Of a stretch of 15,039 bases of DNA, positions 1 through 6,584 are shown piece after piece. Made by a program: the position numbers and the translations under genes. Source of the stretch: Deltaproteobacteria bacterium (GTDB lineage Bacteria > Desulfobacterota > Desulfarculia > Adiutricales > Adiutricaceae). Positions within the stretch are counted from its first letter, which is position 1. Every line of letters begins with the position of its first letter. The notes below the pieces were generated by a model that was given only the letters and a program-made list of their open reading frames with translations, was not told where the DNA came from and did no database searches. The DNA lies in NCBI GenBank assembly GCA_031269135.1, contig JAISZP010000069.1, positions 1 to 15,039 on the forward strand, in the 5' to 3' direction.

Positions 1-1202
1 GGATGAAAAATGCCCATGGGATGCTCGGCGCTTGTTCGATTGTTGCGAAGCACGAGATCGATTTCGTATTTTCCGGCCCGCATCCTGGCTATCGGGGTGA
101 TGGTGTTGTGAGCTTGCCCCTCGGAGCAAGCGACGATGCCCAAACTCGGATCCGAATAACCGCGCCAAGCTCCCAAAATAAAGTCGGCCAATTCCGCCAG
201 CTCGCGCTTGTCGGAGCCGCTAAGCCTTAAGGTCGAAAGCGGCCATTTGACCCTGGCGACCCTAACGGCGCCGAACCGTGAAAATTCATAGCTTTTCTCC
301 GCCTGCGCCGATTCGATGGGCATCGCATGCCGACCGCCCTGATAATGATCGTGAGACAGGATAGAGCCGCCCACTATGGGCAGATCCGCGTTGGAGCCGA
401 CGAAATAGTGGGGCAAAAAATCCAATATCGCCAACAACCGCTTGAAAGTGACCCGATCTATCTTCATGGGAATGTGTCGGCTGTTTAAAAAAATCGAATG
501 TTCATTGTAGTAAATATAGGGCGAATACTGCATAAACCACTGTTCGTCCAGATCCTCCTCCGAATCATCCTCAAGAGCGCCTGCCCCACATTTGGAGACG
601 GCTTCGGGCATCTGGACCAGACGCAGATTTTGCCTGGCCGGATGATGGAGATTTCCGGCGAAGCCCTCGTTTTCACGGCAAAGAAGACAAGCAGGGTAAC
701 CGCTTGCCGGCGCCTGCATCGCGGCGGCGATGTCTCTGGGATCTTTTTCCGGCTTAGACAGATTGATGGTTATCTCAAGGTCGCCGAAGGCGGACGCGAA
801 AGGCCACATGATGTTGGCGTCGGTTCTGATTTTGCGGATATAATTGGCGGCGATGCTCAGATCGTAAAAATAATCGGTCGCTTTGCTCGGGGCCTCGACA
901 TAGAGTTCGGCGAAGCGCTGCTGGACTTCATTGGGCCGAGGAGTCAGACAATCCATGATCAGGGTGTCGAAAAGATCCCGGCGGTCGGAAGTGTCCTCAA
1001 GCAGCTTGCGCTTGACGGCCAATTGAAGTATTTCCTCCAATATTGGAGAGGGCGAAACCAAAGACTCGTCGACTTGCTCAAAAACGAAACTGGACTGGCC
1101 TAAAACGGCCAGTAGCCGGTTGGCGGCGTAATATAAGCCGCTTCTGGCGATCAAGCCCCGATTTAAAGCGAAATTCAAGAGCCGGTTGATTTGATGGATC
1201 AT
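1..1202 (-). CDS. galT: UDP-glucose--hexose-1-phosphate uridylyltransferase, class II (3' end outside window)
   Basis: Swaps UMP between UDP-glucose and galactose-1-phosphate, giving UDP-galactose and glucose-1-phosphate (Leloir pathway, cytoplasm). About 400 residues are visible; the family runs to roughly 490-500, so about 90 C-terminal residues lie beyond the left edge. Landmarks of the class II (Firmicutes-type) family are clear: N-terminal LLNFALNRGLI (residues 8-18), CLLCRENEGFAGN (172-184), HHPARQNLR (186-194), QYSPYIYYNEHSI (225-237), GSNADLPIVGGSILSHDHYQ (269-288, the His-rich presumed active-site segment) and, near the edge, EHPMGIFH. The ATG at 1202 is the only ATG after the in-frame stop at 1226-1224, but its ribosome site is weak (GAG about 8 bases upstream). 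An acidic stretch around residues 202-220 looks like an insertion between the HPARQNLR and QYSPY blocks. Last visible gene of the galE-galM-galK-galT operon. Reading frame intact throughout. Confidence 0.95.
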   Translation of the reverse strand, partial: MIHQINRLLNFALNRGLIARSGLYYAANRLLAVLGQSSFVFEQVDESLVSPSPILEEILQLAVKRKLLEDTSDRRDLFDTLIMDCLTPRPNEVQQRFAELYVEAPSKATDYFYDLSIAANYIRKIRTDANIMWPFASAFGDLEITINLSKPEKDPRDIAAAMQAPASGYPACLLCRENEGFAGNLHHPARQNLRLVQMPEAVSKCGAGALEDDSEEDLDEQWFMQYSPYIYYNEHSIFLNSRHIPMKIDRVTFKRLLAILDFLPHYFVGSNADLPIVGGSILSHDHYQGGRHAMPIESAQAEKSYEFSRFGAVRVARVKWPLSTLRLSGSDKRELAELADFILGAWRGYSDPSLGIVACSEGQAHNTITPIARMRAGKYEIDLVLRNNRTSAEHPMGIFH

Positions 1203-1446
1203 ATGTCTACTCGCAATAAAAAATTAAAATATCGAAATGACGCTCAAATGTTGCAGTCGAGCTTTGAAGTTCAGTTCTGAAGATCAGCTTTGAAGCCGAC
1301 TCCGCCGACTTTCCGCCGCTTCAGCCTCGGCTGGCCAAGTCTGAATTCGTCGTCTGCCGCAGCCGCAAGCTATAACTGCAGGTCGCGGACGCAAGCCGCA
1401 GCCGCATGATTCGACCTTAGGCCTCGACCGCAAGCTTCAACATCGC
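1203..1446. other. galK-galT intergenic gap, mostly 13-bp tandem array
   Basis: The 244 bases between the galK stop and the galT start hold no supportable gene. Bases 1203-1259 are A/T-rich and form the immediate galT leader; bases 1260-1441 are the 13-bp array described separately. I see no hairpin with a T-run that would work as a terminator and no convincing separate galT promoter, so galT is probably reached by read-through from galK. Confidence 0.6.
1260..1441. repeat. degenerate 13-bp tandem array, about 14 units
   Basis: Cutting the sequence every 13 bases from 1260 puts related words in register. The first three units are AGCTTTGAAGTTC, AGTTCTGAAGATC and AGCTTTGAAGCCG. Later units at 1364, 1390, 1403 and 1429 share a CGCAAGC- or CGCATG-type head (for example CGCAAGCCGCAGC and CGCAAGCTTCAAC). 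Units at 1403 and 1416 both end in TCGAC. The middle units (1299-1350) are much more diverged. The array stops within a few bases of the galK stop codon at 1447. It is not coding: 13 is not a multiple of three and no frame stays usefully open. Confidence 0.75.
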
Positions 1447-2667
1447 TCAATCGTCGTTTCGTTCATCGCTTGCCGACGTCAAGTCCAGACTCTGAACTCT
1501 CCCGACGCCGTCGGAGGTCTCGGTTACGTAAAAGGTCGGGGGATAACCGATTTCCGAGAGGTATCCCTGCTCGACCGTCCGCTTAAACGTTTCCAGCGCG
1601 TCATCGCGGACCAAAGACACCGTGCAGCCTCCGAAACCGCCTCCGGTCATCCGCGAACCATAGACGCCGTCGACCGACCAGGCGAGCCGAGTCAAAACGT
1701 CCATTTCCCGGCAGCTGATTTCAAAATCGTCCCGCATCGAAACATGGGAGGCGTTCATGAGCTGACCGAAGCCCTTCAAATCGCCGAGCTCCAACAATAC
1801 CGAAGCCTCCAAGGTCCTTTGGTTTTCGGTTATCACGTGTTTGGCCCGCCTGCGAATGACCTCGTCTTCTATGAGGTCGGCGCTGAGGCTGAAATCATAG
1901 CCGCTTATCCGGCACAGGGCGCTTACCTCAAATTTTCGCCGCAGTATGGCCAGAGCCGTCTCGCACTCCCGCCAACGCTGGTTGTAGCTTGACGCGGCCA
2001 AGGAGTGCGGTTTGTTGCTGTTGGTGATGACAAGAGTCGTCTGCGGCAGGGCCAGTTTGCAGTAGCGATGTTCCAAAGTCTCGCAGTTGAGCAGTATCGC
2101 CCGCTCCCTGCGGCCCAGGCTTGAGACGAACTGATCCATGATGCCGCATTTGACGCCCACCAGGTCATTCTCCGCTGCGCGGCACATCTTGGCCAATTCC
2201 ACCAGATCGATCTTAGGACCCCCTGCCGCGCCGAAGGCGTACCCGGTCAGCACCTCTATGGAAGCCGACGAAGACAGTCCGGCGCCTGCGGGCAGGTTTC
2301 CGTAGTAAAGCACGTCGAGGCCTCGCTCGGGCAGCAGCCCCCGCTCCCCTAGGATCGACAGAACCGCTCGAGGATAACGGCTCCAATTGGTTTCGGCGCC
2401 GTTCCAGGGATCGGCGAGTAAAAACGTGATCGGTTCGACCTCCGGCGCGTTCAGCGAAAAAATTCGGCAAGCGCCGTCTGTGCGCGGAGCGGTCAGCGCG
2501 TAAGTTCCCATCGACAGGGCGCACGGCAAAACGTGTCCTCCGTTGTAATCGGTGTGTTCGCCGATGAGATTGACCCGGCCCGGAGCGTAAAAAAGCCGCA
2601 ACTCGTTTTCCCGACCGCTTATGCCGAAAACTTGTTCGAAAATCGTCGTAAGTTTGGATTGCGTCAT
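1447..2667 (-). CDS. galK: galactokinase
   Basis: Phosphorylates alpha-D-galactose with ATP to galactose-1-phosphate, the substrate of the downstream GalT. The 406-residue product has the three GHMP-kinase landmarks: PGRVNLIGEHTDYNGG (residues 29-44, galactokinase signature), PAGAGLSSSAS (126-136, ATP-binding loop) and MTGGGFGGC (340-348). Length is slightly above the usual 380-400; the extra is a polar tail after the ETSDGVG block. An in-frame ATG further upstream (2751) would add 28 residues that lie inside galM. I prefer the ATG at 2667 because it overlaps the galM stop as ATGA, is preceded by AAGGG seven bases away, and gives a normal N-terminus. Translationally coupled to galM. Confidence 0.96.
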   Translation of the reverse strand: MTQSKLTTIFEQVFGISGRENELRLFYAPGRVNLIGEHTDYNGGHVLPCALSMGTYALTAPRTDGACRIFSLNAPEVEPITFLLADPWNGAETNWSRYPRAVLSILGERGLLPERGLDVLYYGNLPAGAGLSSSASIEVLTGYAFGAAGGPKIDLVELAKMCRAAENDLVGVKCGIMDQFVSSLGRRERAILLNCETLEHRYCKLALPQTTLVITNSNKPHSLAASSYNQRWRECETALAILRRKFEVSALCRISGYDFSLSADLIEDEVIRRRAKHVITENQRTLEASVLLELGDLKGFGQLMNASHVSMRDDFEISCREMDVLTRLAWSVDGVYGSRMTGGGFGGCTVSLVRDDALETFKRTVEQGYLSEIGYPPTFYVTETSDGVGRVQSLDLTSASDERNDD

Positions 2668-3749
2668 GCCGACACCCTTGCATTGCCGAAAATGTTGGTC
2701 GTCGATGAAGAAAATAATTCCCCCGGCCGCAAAATAGTGTTCGGAAACCAAGACTTGTTGATGGAGTCAGGGAAATGCTGAGTTTCCAGGCAAAAACCCG
2801 AGCGACGAATAAGCGGTCGCCGTCCGGCGGGCTTAAGACTTTGGCCCAGAAAGTTGCCGCTGTAAAACTGAACTCCTGGCTCAGTCGTCCATATTTCCAG
2901 CGTTCGGCCCGAGCTCGGGGCCCTTACTTTGGCGGCCAGGGTTTCCCCATGAAAGTTGCGCTGATTGGATTTGTCCAAAACGAAGTTATGGTCGTAACCC
3001 CGCCCATAATCAAGCTGCTCATGATGTTGCTCGATGCGTTCCCCGATTTTGACCGCCTTGGTGAAGTCGAACGGGGTTCGGCGCACGGAGGATATTTCTC
3101 CGGTCGGAATCAAATGTTCGTCGACAGGGGTATAAAACTTGGCGTTGATGGACAATTGGTGGTCCAAAATCGTATCGTCGTCGGCTAGATTAAAATAAAC
3201 GTGATTGCAAAAATTGACGGGAGTGGCCCGATCGGTCTCGGCCCTGATGGACATGCGCAAACGACCGCCTTCCAAAAAGGCGTAGACGACGACCAGGTTG
3301 ACGTTTCCGGGATAGCCGTCTTCGCCGTCGCGCAGTTGGAGACGAAAGACGACCTCGCTCTGGCCGGACTTCAAAACGCCGAAAGCCCGCCGCATCGTCC
3401 CGCCCAGCCCGCCATGGAGATGATTGACCCCGTCGTTTAAAGCCAAGCGGTAGGTATTGGTGTCCAGAGTAAAACGGCCTTTGCCGATGCGGTTGGCGAC
3501 CCTGCCCACCAAAGCGCCCATTTCGGTCTGACCTTTGAGGTACCCGTTCAAATCCGAATACCCCAAAACTACATCGCCGGGATTGCCTTTGGCGTCCGGG
3601 GCGATCAGCTCGATCAACCTCGCGCCGTAATTGCAAAAGGTGGCTTGCAGGCCGCATAGGCTTCGTATGGCGACGCACTCGATTTTGGCGCCGCCGGCTG
3701 CCCGGGAGCCGGCGGCCGCCCGGTTGAACGTTTCTAAATTAATGCTCAT
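2664..3749 (-). CDS. galM: galactose mutarotase (aldose 1-epimerase)
   Basis: Interconverts beta- and alpha-D-galactose so that GalK receives the alpha anomer. The 361-residue product shows the GalM-type markers: GRVANRI (82-88), NHLHGG (109-114), NHVYFNL (182-188, with the presumed catalytic His183), YDHNFVL (252-258) and TTEPGVQFYSGNF (288-300, with presumed catalytic Glu290), followed by GFCLETQHFPD and the conserved ILRPGE near the end. The frame is also open to an ATG at 3782, but that start has no ribosome site and lies 44 bases inside galE. The ATG at 3749 has AAGGA 11 bases upstream and overlaps the galE end by 11 bases. The stop overlaps the galK start as ATGA. No signal peptide, so cytoplasmic. 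Confidence 0.95.
   Translation of the reverse strand: MSINLETFNRAAAGSRAAGGAKIECVAIRSLCGLQATFCNYGARLIELIAPDAKGNPGDVVLGYSDLNGYLKGQTEMGALVGRVANRIGKGRFTLDTNTYRLALNDGVNHLHGGLGGTMRRAFGVLKSGQSEVVFRLQLRDGEDGYPGNVNLVVVYAFLEGGRLRMSIRAETDRATPVNFCNHVYFNLADDDTILDHQLSINAKFYTPVDEHLIPTGEISSVRRTPFDFTKAVKIGERIEQHHEQLDYGRGYDHNFVLDKSNQRNFHGETLAAKVRAPSSGRTLEIWTTEPGVQFYSGNFLGQSLKPAGRRPLIRRSGFCLETQHFPDSINKSWFPNTILRPGELFSSSTTNIFGNARVSA
2675..2679 (-). promoter_or_regulatory. ribosome-binding site deciding the galK start
   Basis: AAGGG on the minus strand, seven bases before the ATG at 2667, inside the galM 3' end. It supports the short galK N-terminus over the in-frame ATG at 2751. Confidence 0.7.
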
Positions 3750-4770
3750 TTCTATTTTGGTCCTTGAGTTTATTTTGGTCATTGTGTTTATAGCCCAGCG
3801 GGCGAGCGGAGTGCCACTTCCAAGCCGATTGAATAATCTCTTCCGCGGCAGTCAAGCGAGGAGTCCAGCCCAAAATCTTCTTGGCCTTTTCGCTCGAAGC
3901 CACCAACTTATCCGGATCTCCTGCTCGACGGGGGCCTATGGAAAACGGTATAATTCTCCCGACAACGCTTTCGGCGGCCCGGATGATCTCCATAACCGAA
4001 AAACCTTTTTCGCTCCCTAGATTGAAACGATCGCTCTCTCCGCCTCGGCGCAAATAGTCGAGAGCCAGAAGATGGGCGTCGACCAGATCGCAAACGTGAA
4101 TATAATCGCGAACGCACGTCCCGTCAGGCGTGTCGTAGTCGTCGCCGAAAACTGTCACGTTTCGGCGCTGGCCCAACGGGACCTGCAGCACGATGGGAAT
4201 CAGGTGGGTCTCAGGCGCGTGAGCCTCCCCAATGGCGCCGCCCTCAATGGCCCCGGCCACGTTGAAATACCTCAGAGAGGCGAAGCGAATCTTATGAGCC
4301 GCCCCCACCCAACGCATCATTTTTTCCATTATGGCTTTACTCTCTCCGTACGGACTCTTCGGCGCGATAGGGGCCTTCTCGTCGATGGGCGTAACCAAAG
4401 GCTCGCCATAAACGGCGGCCGAGGAGGAAAAAACGATGCTCCCGACGCCGTGTCGGACCATAGTCTCAAGAAGCGACTGCATTCCGTAGACGTTATTGTT
4501 GAAATAAAAAAGCGGCTTGACGACCGATTCGCCGACCTGGGAACTGGCGGCGAAGTGCATGACCTCGCCGATGTCGTGTTTTTGGAAAATCGCGCCGAGC
4601 TTCTCCGAATCGCGGACATCGACGGCGTAAAATTCAGCTCCCGGCGGTACGGCCTCGGCGAATCCGGTAAGAAGATTATCGACTATCACCACTTCTTCGC
4701 CGCCTTCGAGCAAAGCGCGAACGGCATGGGAACCGATGTAGCCGGCGCCGCCGCAGACAAGTATGGCCAT
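3739..4770 (-). CDS. galE: UDP-glucose 4-epimerase
   Basis: NAD-dependent interconversion of UDP-galactose and UDP-glucose, closing the Leloir cycle and supplying UDP-galactose for cell-surface sugars. The 343-residue product is a short-chain dehydrogenase/reductase of the extended GalE type: Rossmann loop GGAGYIGSH (7-15), the SSSAAVYGE serine segment (115-123) and the catalytic Tyr/Lys pair in YGESK (141-145); RFNLGSEKGFSV and the DPDKLVAS segment are typical of GalE. Length is normal (about 330-340) apart from a polar, Asn/Lys/Gln-rich tail of about 18 residues reaching into the galM start region. First gene of the operon; AGGGA six bases upstream of the ATG at 4770 is a good ribosome site. 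It faces the LacI-family gene across a 222-bp control region. Confidence 0.96.
   Translation of the reverse strand: MAILVCGGAGYIGSHAVRALLEGGEEVVIVDNLLTGFAEAVPPGAEFYAVDVRDSEKLGAIFQKHDIGEVMHFAASSQVGESVVKPLFYFNNNVYGMQSLLETMVRHGVGSIVFSSSAAVYGEPLVTPIDEKAPIAPKSPYGESKAIMEKMMRWVGAAHKIRFASLRYFNVAGAIEGGAIGEAHAPETHLIPIVLQVPLGQRRNVTVFGDDYDTPDGTCVRDYIHVCDLVDAHLLALDYLRRGGESDRFNLGSEKGFSVMEIIRAAESVVGRIIPFSIGPRRAGDPDKLVASSEKAKKILGWTPRLTAAEEIIQSAWKWHSARPLGYKHNDQNKLKDQNRNEH
3761..3765 (-). promoter_or_regulatory. ribosome-binding site deciding the galM start
   Basis: AAGGA on the minus strand, 11 bases before the ATG at 3749 and inside the last codons of galE. The upstream in-frame ATG at 3782 has nothing comparable, so the 361-residue form is preferred. 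Confidence 0.6.
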
Positions 4771-4839
4771 AATTAATCCCTATCGCCTATGACGAATTAG
4801 ATTCTCGATCAGTGCGCAAAAACGCCTAAAACCGATAAA

Positions 4840-4853
4840 ATGAAAATTTTCAT
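4840..4853. promoter_or_regulatory. 14-bp palindrome, candidate operator
   Basis: ATGAAAATTTTCAT reads the same on both strands. It lies about 70 bases upstream of the galE start and 140 bases upstream of the regulator start. LacI-family repressors bind palindromes of about this size, usually with a central CG, which is absent here. A/T-rich palindromes arise easily by chance, so confidence is low. Confidence 0.3.
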
Positions 4854-4926
4854 CAATAATTTCTGACGGCTAAATTTAGAAACTATGGAAAAATTGGTTT
4901 TTGCTCATCGATGTCGGCATAAAATT

Positions 4927-4953
4927 TTGTCATTAAAGTAATTTTGTTATAAA
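4927..4953 (+). promoter_or_regulatory. possible promoter of the LacI-family gene
   Basis: TTGTCA at 4927-4932 resembles a -35 box. TATAAA at 4948-4953 (15-base spacer) or TAAAGT at 4950-4955 (17-base spacer) could be the -10 box. The transcript would start near 4960, giving a short leader. The direct repeat overlaps this element, so regulation there would fit. Judged by eye only. Confidence 0.3.
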
Positions 4954-4961
4954 GTAATTTT
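4934..4961. repeat. 12-bp direct repeat with 16-bp period
   Basis: TAAAGTAATTTT occurs at 4934-4945 and identically at 4950-4961, within the probable promoter of the LacI-family gene. It may be a pair of regulator half-sites or just A/T-rich repetition. Confidence 0.5.
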
Positions 4962-4992
4962 TGGAAAGATTTATTATTTCTATGGAGTTCAG

Positions 4993-6027
4993 ATGAAGAA
5001 AGCCACCATCAACGATGTAGCCAAGGCGGCCAAGGTGAGCGTCGCCACTGTCGACCGAGTTTTGAACAACCGCTCCGGCGTCCGTCTGCAGACAGTGGAA
5101 AAGGTCCTTAAGGCGATTCTAAAACTAAACTATAAACCCGGCATCCTGCCCGACAAGCTTCCCAAGAGCCGCTCGTACCGCCTTTTGTTCATCGTCCGAG
5201 AAGGCCGAACCTCCTTCATGGTTCGCCTCGGAGAGGCCGTGGACGAACTCTCCGAAAGACTTAAAGACGAAAACGTCTATATCGAAAAACGGCTGGTCGG
5301 CGCTTTTGACGGGACCAACGCCGCCGACATGCTCGACGGCGTTCAACCTCAAGACTGGGACGGAGTGGCGATGGTGATGGTTCCCGATCTTCCCTTGGTC
5401 AAGCAGGCCATCGACGGCTGCGTCGAGCGCGGAGTCAAGGTGGTTACGGTCGTCTCCGATCTGCCCTCCTCGGCCCGCTCTTACTTCGTCGGCATCGACA
5501 ACATCGCCGCAGGCAGGGTGGCCGGGCGCCTTCTGGGACGCTTCACTCTCGCCAGCCCCGGCAACTTGGCCGTGGTGATGGCGTCTCTCTCGCTACGCGA
5601 CCATGTCGAGCGCCATCTGGGCTGCGCGCAGGTGGTTCAAGCCGAGTTTCCTCATCTGACCTTGCTGCCGCCCCTTGAGGGACGAGACAACCCCGAGGAC
5701 ACCTTTACAATCGTAAACACCCTGCTTTCCGGCCCGAACGGAAAAAACGTCAAGGCCATCTACAGTTCCGGAGCGGCCAATCAGGGCCTGATCGAAGCGC
5801 TCGTCAAAAACGAGCGTCAAAAAGACATCGTCACCATTTCTCACGAACTCACCCCCCGCTCCCGAAGGGCTCTGTTGGACGGGACCTTCGACGCCATCCT
5901 CAGCCAGGACGCCGAACGCGAAGCCTCTCAGGCGGTGACGCTCTTGCGGCAACTTTGCGACAGCGAGCCGCTGGAGAGACAAAATTTCATTTCGACCGAC
6001 ATCTATTTCCCCGACAATCTTCCTTAA
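4993..6027 (+). CDS. LacI-family transcriptional regulator
   Basis: A 344-residue DNA-binding regulator. Residues 4-24 (TINDVAKAAKVSVATVDRVLN) form the LacI-type helix-turn-helix, followed by the usual NNRSGVR...TVEKVLKAI...LNYKPG segment. From about residue 62 comes a sugar-binding-protein-like effector domain; the YRLLFIV start and FVGIDNIAAGRVAGRLLGRF block (about residues 163-182) are typical of the subgroup with a Peripla_BP_4-type core. The ATG at 4993 has GGAG five bases upstream. It is the only plus-strand gene in the window and is divergent to galE, so the inference is that it controls the gal operon and itself, with galactose or a relative as effector; it could also act on the arabinose genes. 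In the hinge segment (LPDKLPKS), prolines stand where alanines usually build the hinge helix. Confidence 0.93.
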   Translation: MKKATINDVAKAAKVSVATVDRVLNNRSGVRLQTVEKVLKAILKLNYKPGILPDKLPKSRSYRLLFIVREGRTSFMVRLGEAVDELSERLKDENVYIEKRLVGAFDGTNAADMLDGVQPQDWDGVAMVMVPDLPLVKQAIDGCVERGVKVVTVVSDLPSSARSYFVGIDNIAAGRVAGRLLGRFTLASPGNLAVVMASLSLRDHVERHLGCAQVVQAEFPHLTLLPPLEGRDNPEDTFTIVNTLLSGPNGKNVKAIYSSGAANQGLIEALVKNERQKDIVTISHELTPRSRRALLDGTFDAILSQDAEREASQAVTLLRQLCDSEPLERQNFISTDIYFPDNLP

Positions 6028-6115
6028 CCGTCAAGGCCGCCTCGATCCATTCATCAGTCTTGCTTTTTTGCGTAAAAGCTTAATTTAATCAAGACGTTTT
6101 TTTTGCGTTGAAGAT

Positions 6116-6130
6116 CGAGGCTGAGCCTCG
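6116..6130. other. small GC-rich stem-loop
   Basis: CGAGGC and GCCTCG flank a TGA loop. No T-run follows on either strand (the T8 run at 6097-6104 precedes it on the plus strand and reads as A on the minus strand), so a standard intrinsic terminator is not shown. It could still pause convergent transcripts from the regulator or araD. Confidence 0.35.
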
Positions 6131-6337
6131 CAATCGCGGGTCAAAAAGTCCCATCAGCTTCAATAGGCGCTTTTGAGTTCTCCTAAGGATCGGTCCTCTC
6201 CTCGAAAGCCGCCGCCGACTTGAGGGGCCTAAACGGAGAGTCCGGATAGGGGCATTTAAGGGGCCTACAGCAAACGCCCTCAGAGTCTTCCGAGATCTTA
6301 AGCGGCCTAATCCGGAGATCGTCGCCGCCATCGTCGT

Positions 6338-6421
6338 GTCCATGGTCGAGTACATGGTCGGGTCCAAGGACGAGTCCTTGGACCGGCCCATGCTCCGGAG
6401 CATGATTCTGCCCATGCTCCG
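6338..6421. repeat. 12-bp tandem array, 7 units, with nested palindromes
   Basis: Seven exact 12-base steps. Units 1 and 2 are GTCCATGGTCGA and GTACATGGTCGG; units 5 and 7 are identical (GCCCATGCTCCG). Units 3 and 4 form an inverted pair with 11-bp arms (GGTCCAAGGAC at 6361-6371 and GTCCTTGGACC at 6374-6384). Units 5 and 6 create a perfect 16-bp palindrome, CATGCTCCGGAGCATG, at 6389-6404. The repeat therefore has both head-to-tail periodicity and strong cruciform/hairpin potential. Confidence 0.85.
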
Positions 6422-6500
6422 AAACCTCATCTCTTCCCATCCCTCGCTTGAAGACTTCCGAATCGGCCGCGGCTGACCAGACAGGTAGGCCTCTTGCCCG

Positions 6501-6584
6501 CTTTTTTGAATATTTGCCGGTCGTTTTGGAAAATTCGCCGGTCGATTTTGAATAAGTGCAAGCCCTTTTTGAAAAATTAGACGT
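6501..6584. repeat. 21-bp tandem array, 4 units, ending at the araD stop
   Basis: Four 21-base units starting at 6501, 6522, 6543 and 6564. Each opens with C-x-TTTT(T)GAA-type sequence, and the first two close with GCCGGT. The last unit reaches 6584, the final base of the araD stop codon. On the minus strand the array would read as a seven-residue repeat of the form [F/Y]SKxxxx, but no independent evidence for translation is visible. Confidence 0.75.

Larger units (their letters stand above)
4771..4992. promoter_or_regulatory. divergent control region between galE and the LacI-family gene
   Basis: This 222-bp stretch is clearly more A/T-rich than the genes on either side and must hold promoters for both directions. 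Visible elements: a perfect 14-bp palindrome ATGAAAATTTTCAT at 4840-4853, a 10-bp palindrome CTAAATTTAG at 4870-4879, and a 12-bp direct repeat TAAAGTAATTTT at 4934-4945 and 4950-4961. I could not place a convincing galE promoter. The palindromes lack the central CG of classical LacI-family operators, so their role as regulator binding sites is a guess. The region is where a divergently transcribed local regulator normally acts. Confidence 0.7.
6028..6583. other. convergent gap between regulator and araD, repeat-rich, no convincing gene
   Basis: These 556 bases separate the 3' ends of the LacI-family gene and araD. They hold a T-run at 6097-6104, a small hairpin (CGAGGC-TGA-GCCTCG, 6116-6130), three copies of a GGCCTA word (around 6226, 6262 and 6304), a 12-bp tandem array with strong palindromes (6338-6421) and a 21-bp array (6501-6584). 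A minus-strand frame of 134 codons (6587-6183) stays open and starts in an ATGA overlap with the araD stop. It has no ribosome site, is built of the repeats themselves and resembles no family I know, so I do not call it a gene. Confidence 0.6.

Noticed and set aside
498..1103. Plus-strand open frame of 201 codons
   Set aside because: It is antisense to galT, whose minus-strand frame matches the class II family block by block. No family resemblance and no ribosome site.
2668..2751. Longer galK start at 2751
   Set aside because: Adds 28 residues overlapping galM that are not part of galactokinases; the ATG at 2667 has the ATGA overlap and a ribosome site.
6062..6104. Intrinsic terminator for the LacI-family gene (GCTTTT/AAAAGC stem, then T8 run)
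   Set aside because: The stem is A/T-rich and short and the T-run is 17 bases away, so I could not support a functional terminator.
6089..6430. Minus-strand open frame of 113 codons
   Set aside because: Alternative reading of the repeat region, Arg/Ser-rich low complexity, no ribosome site, no family resemblance.
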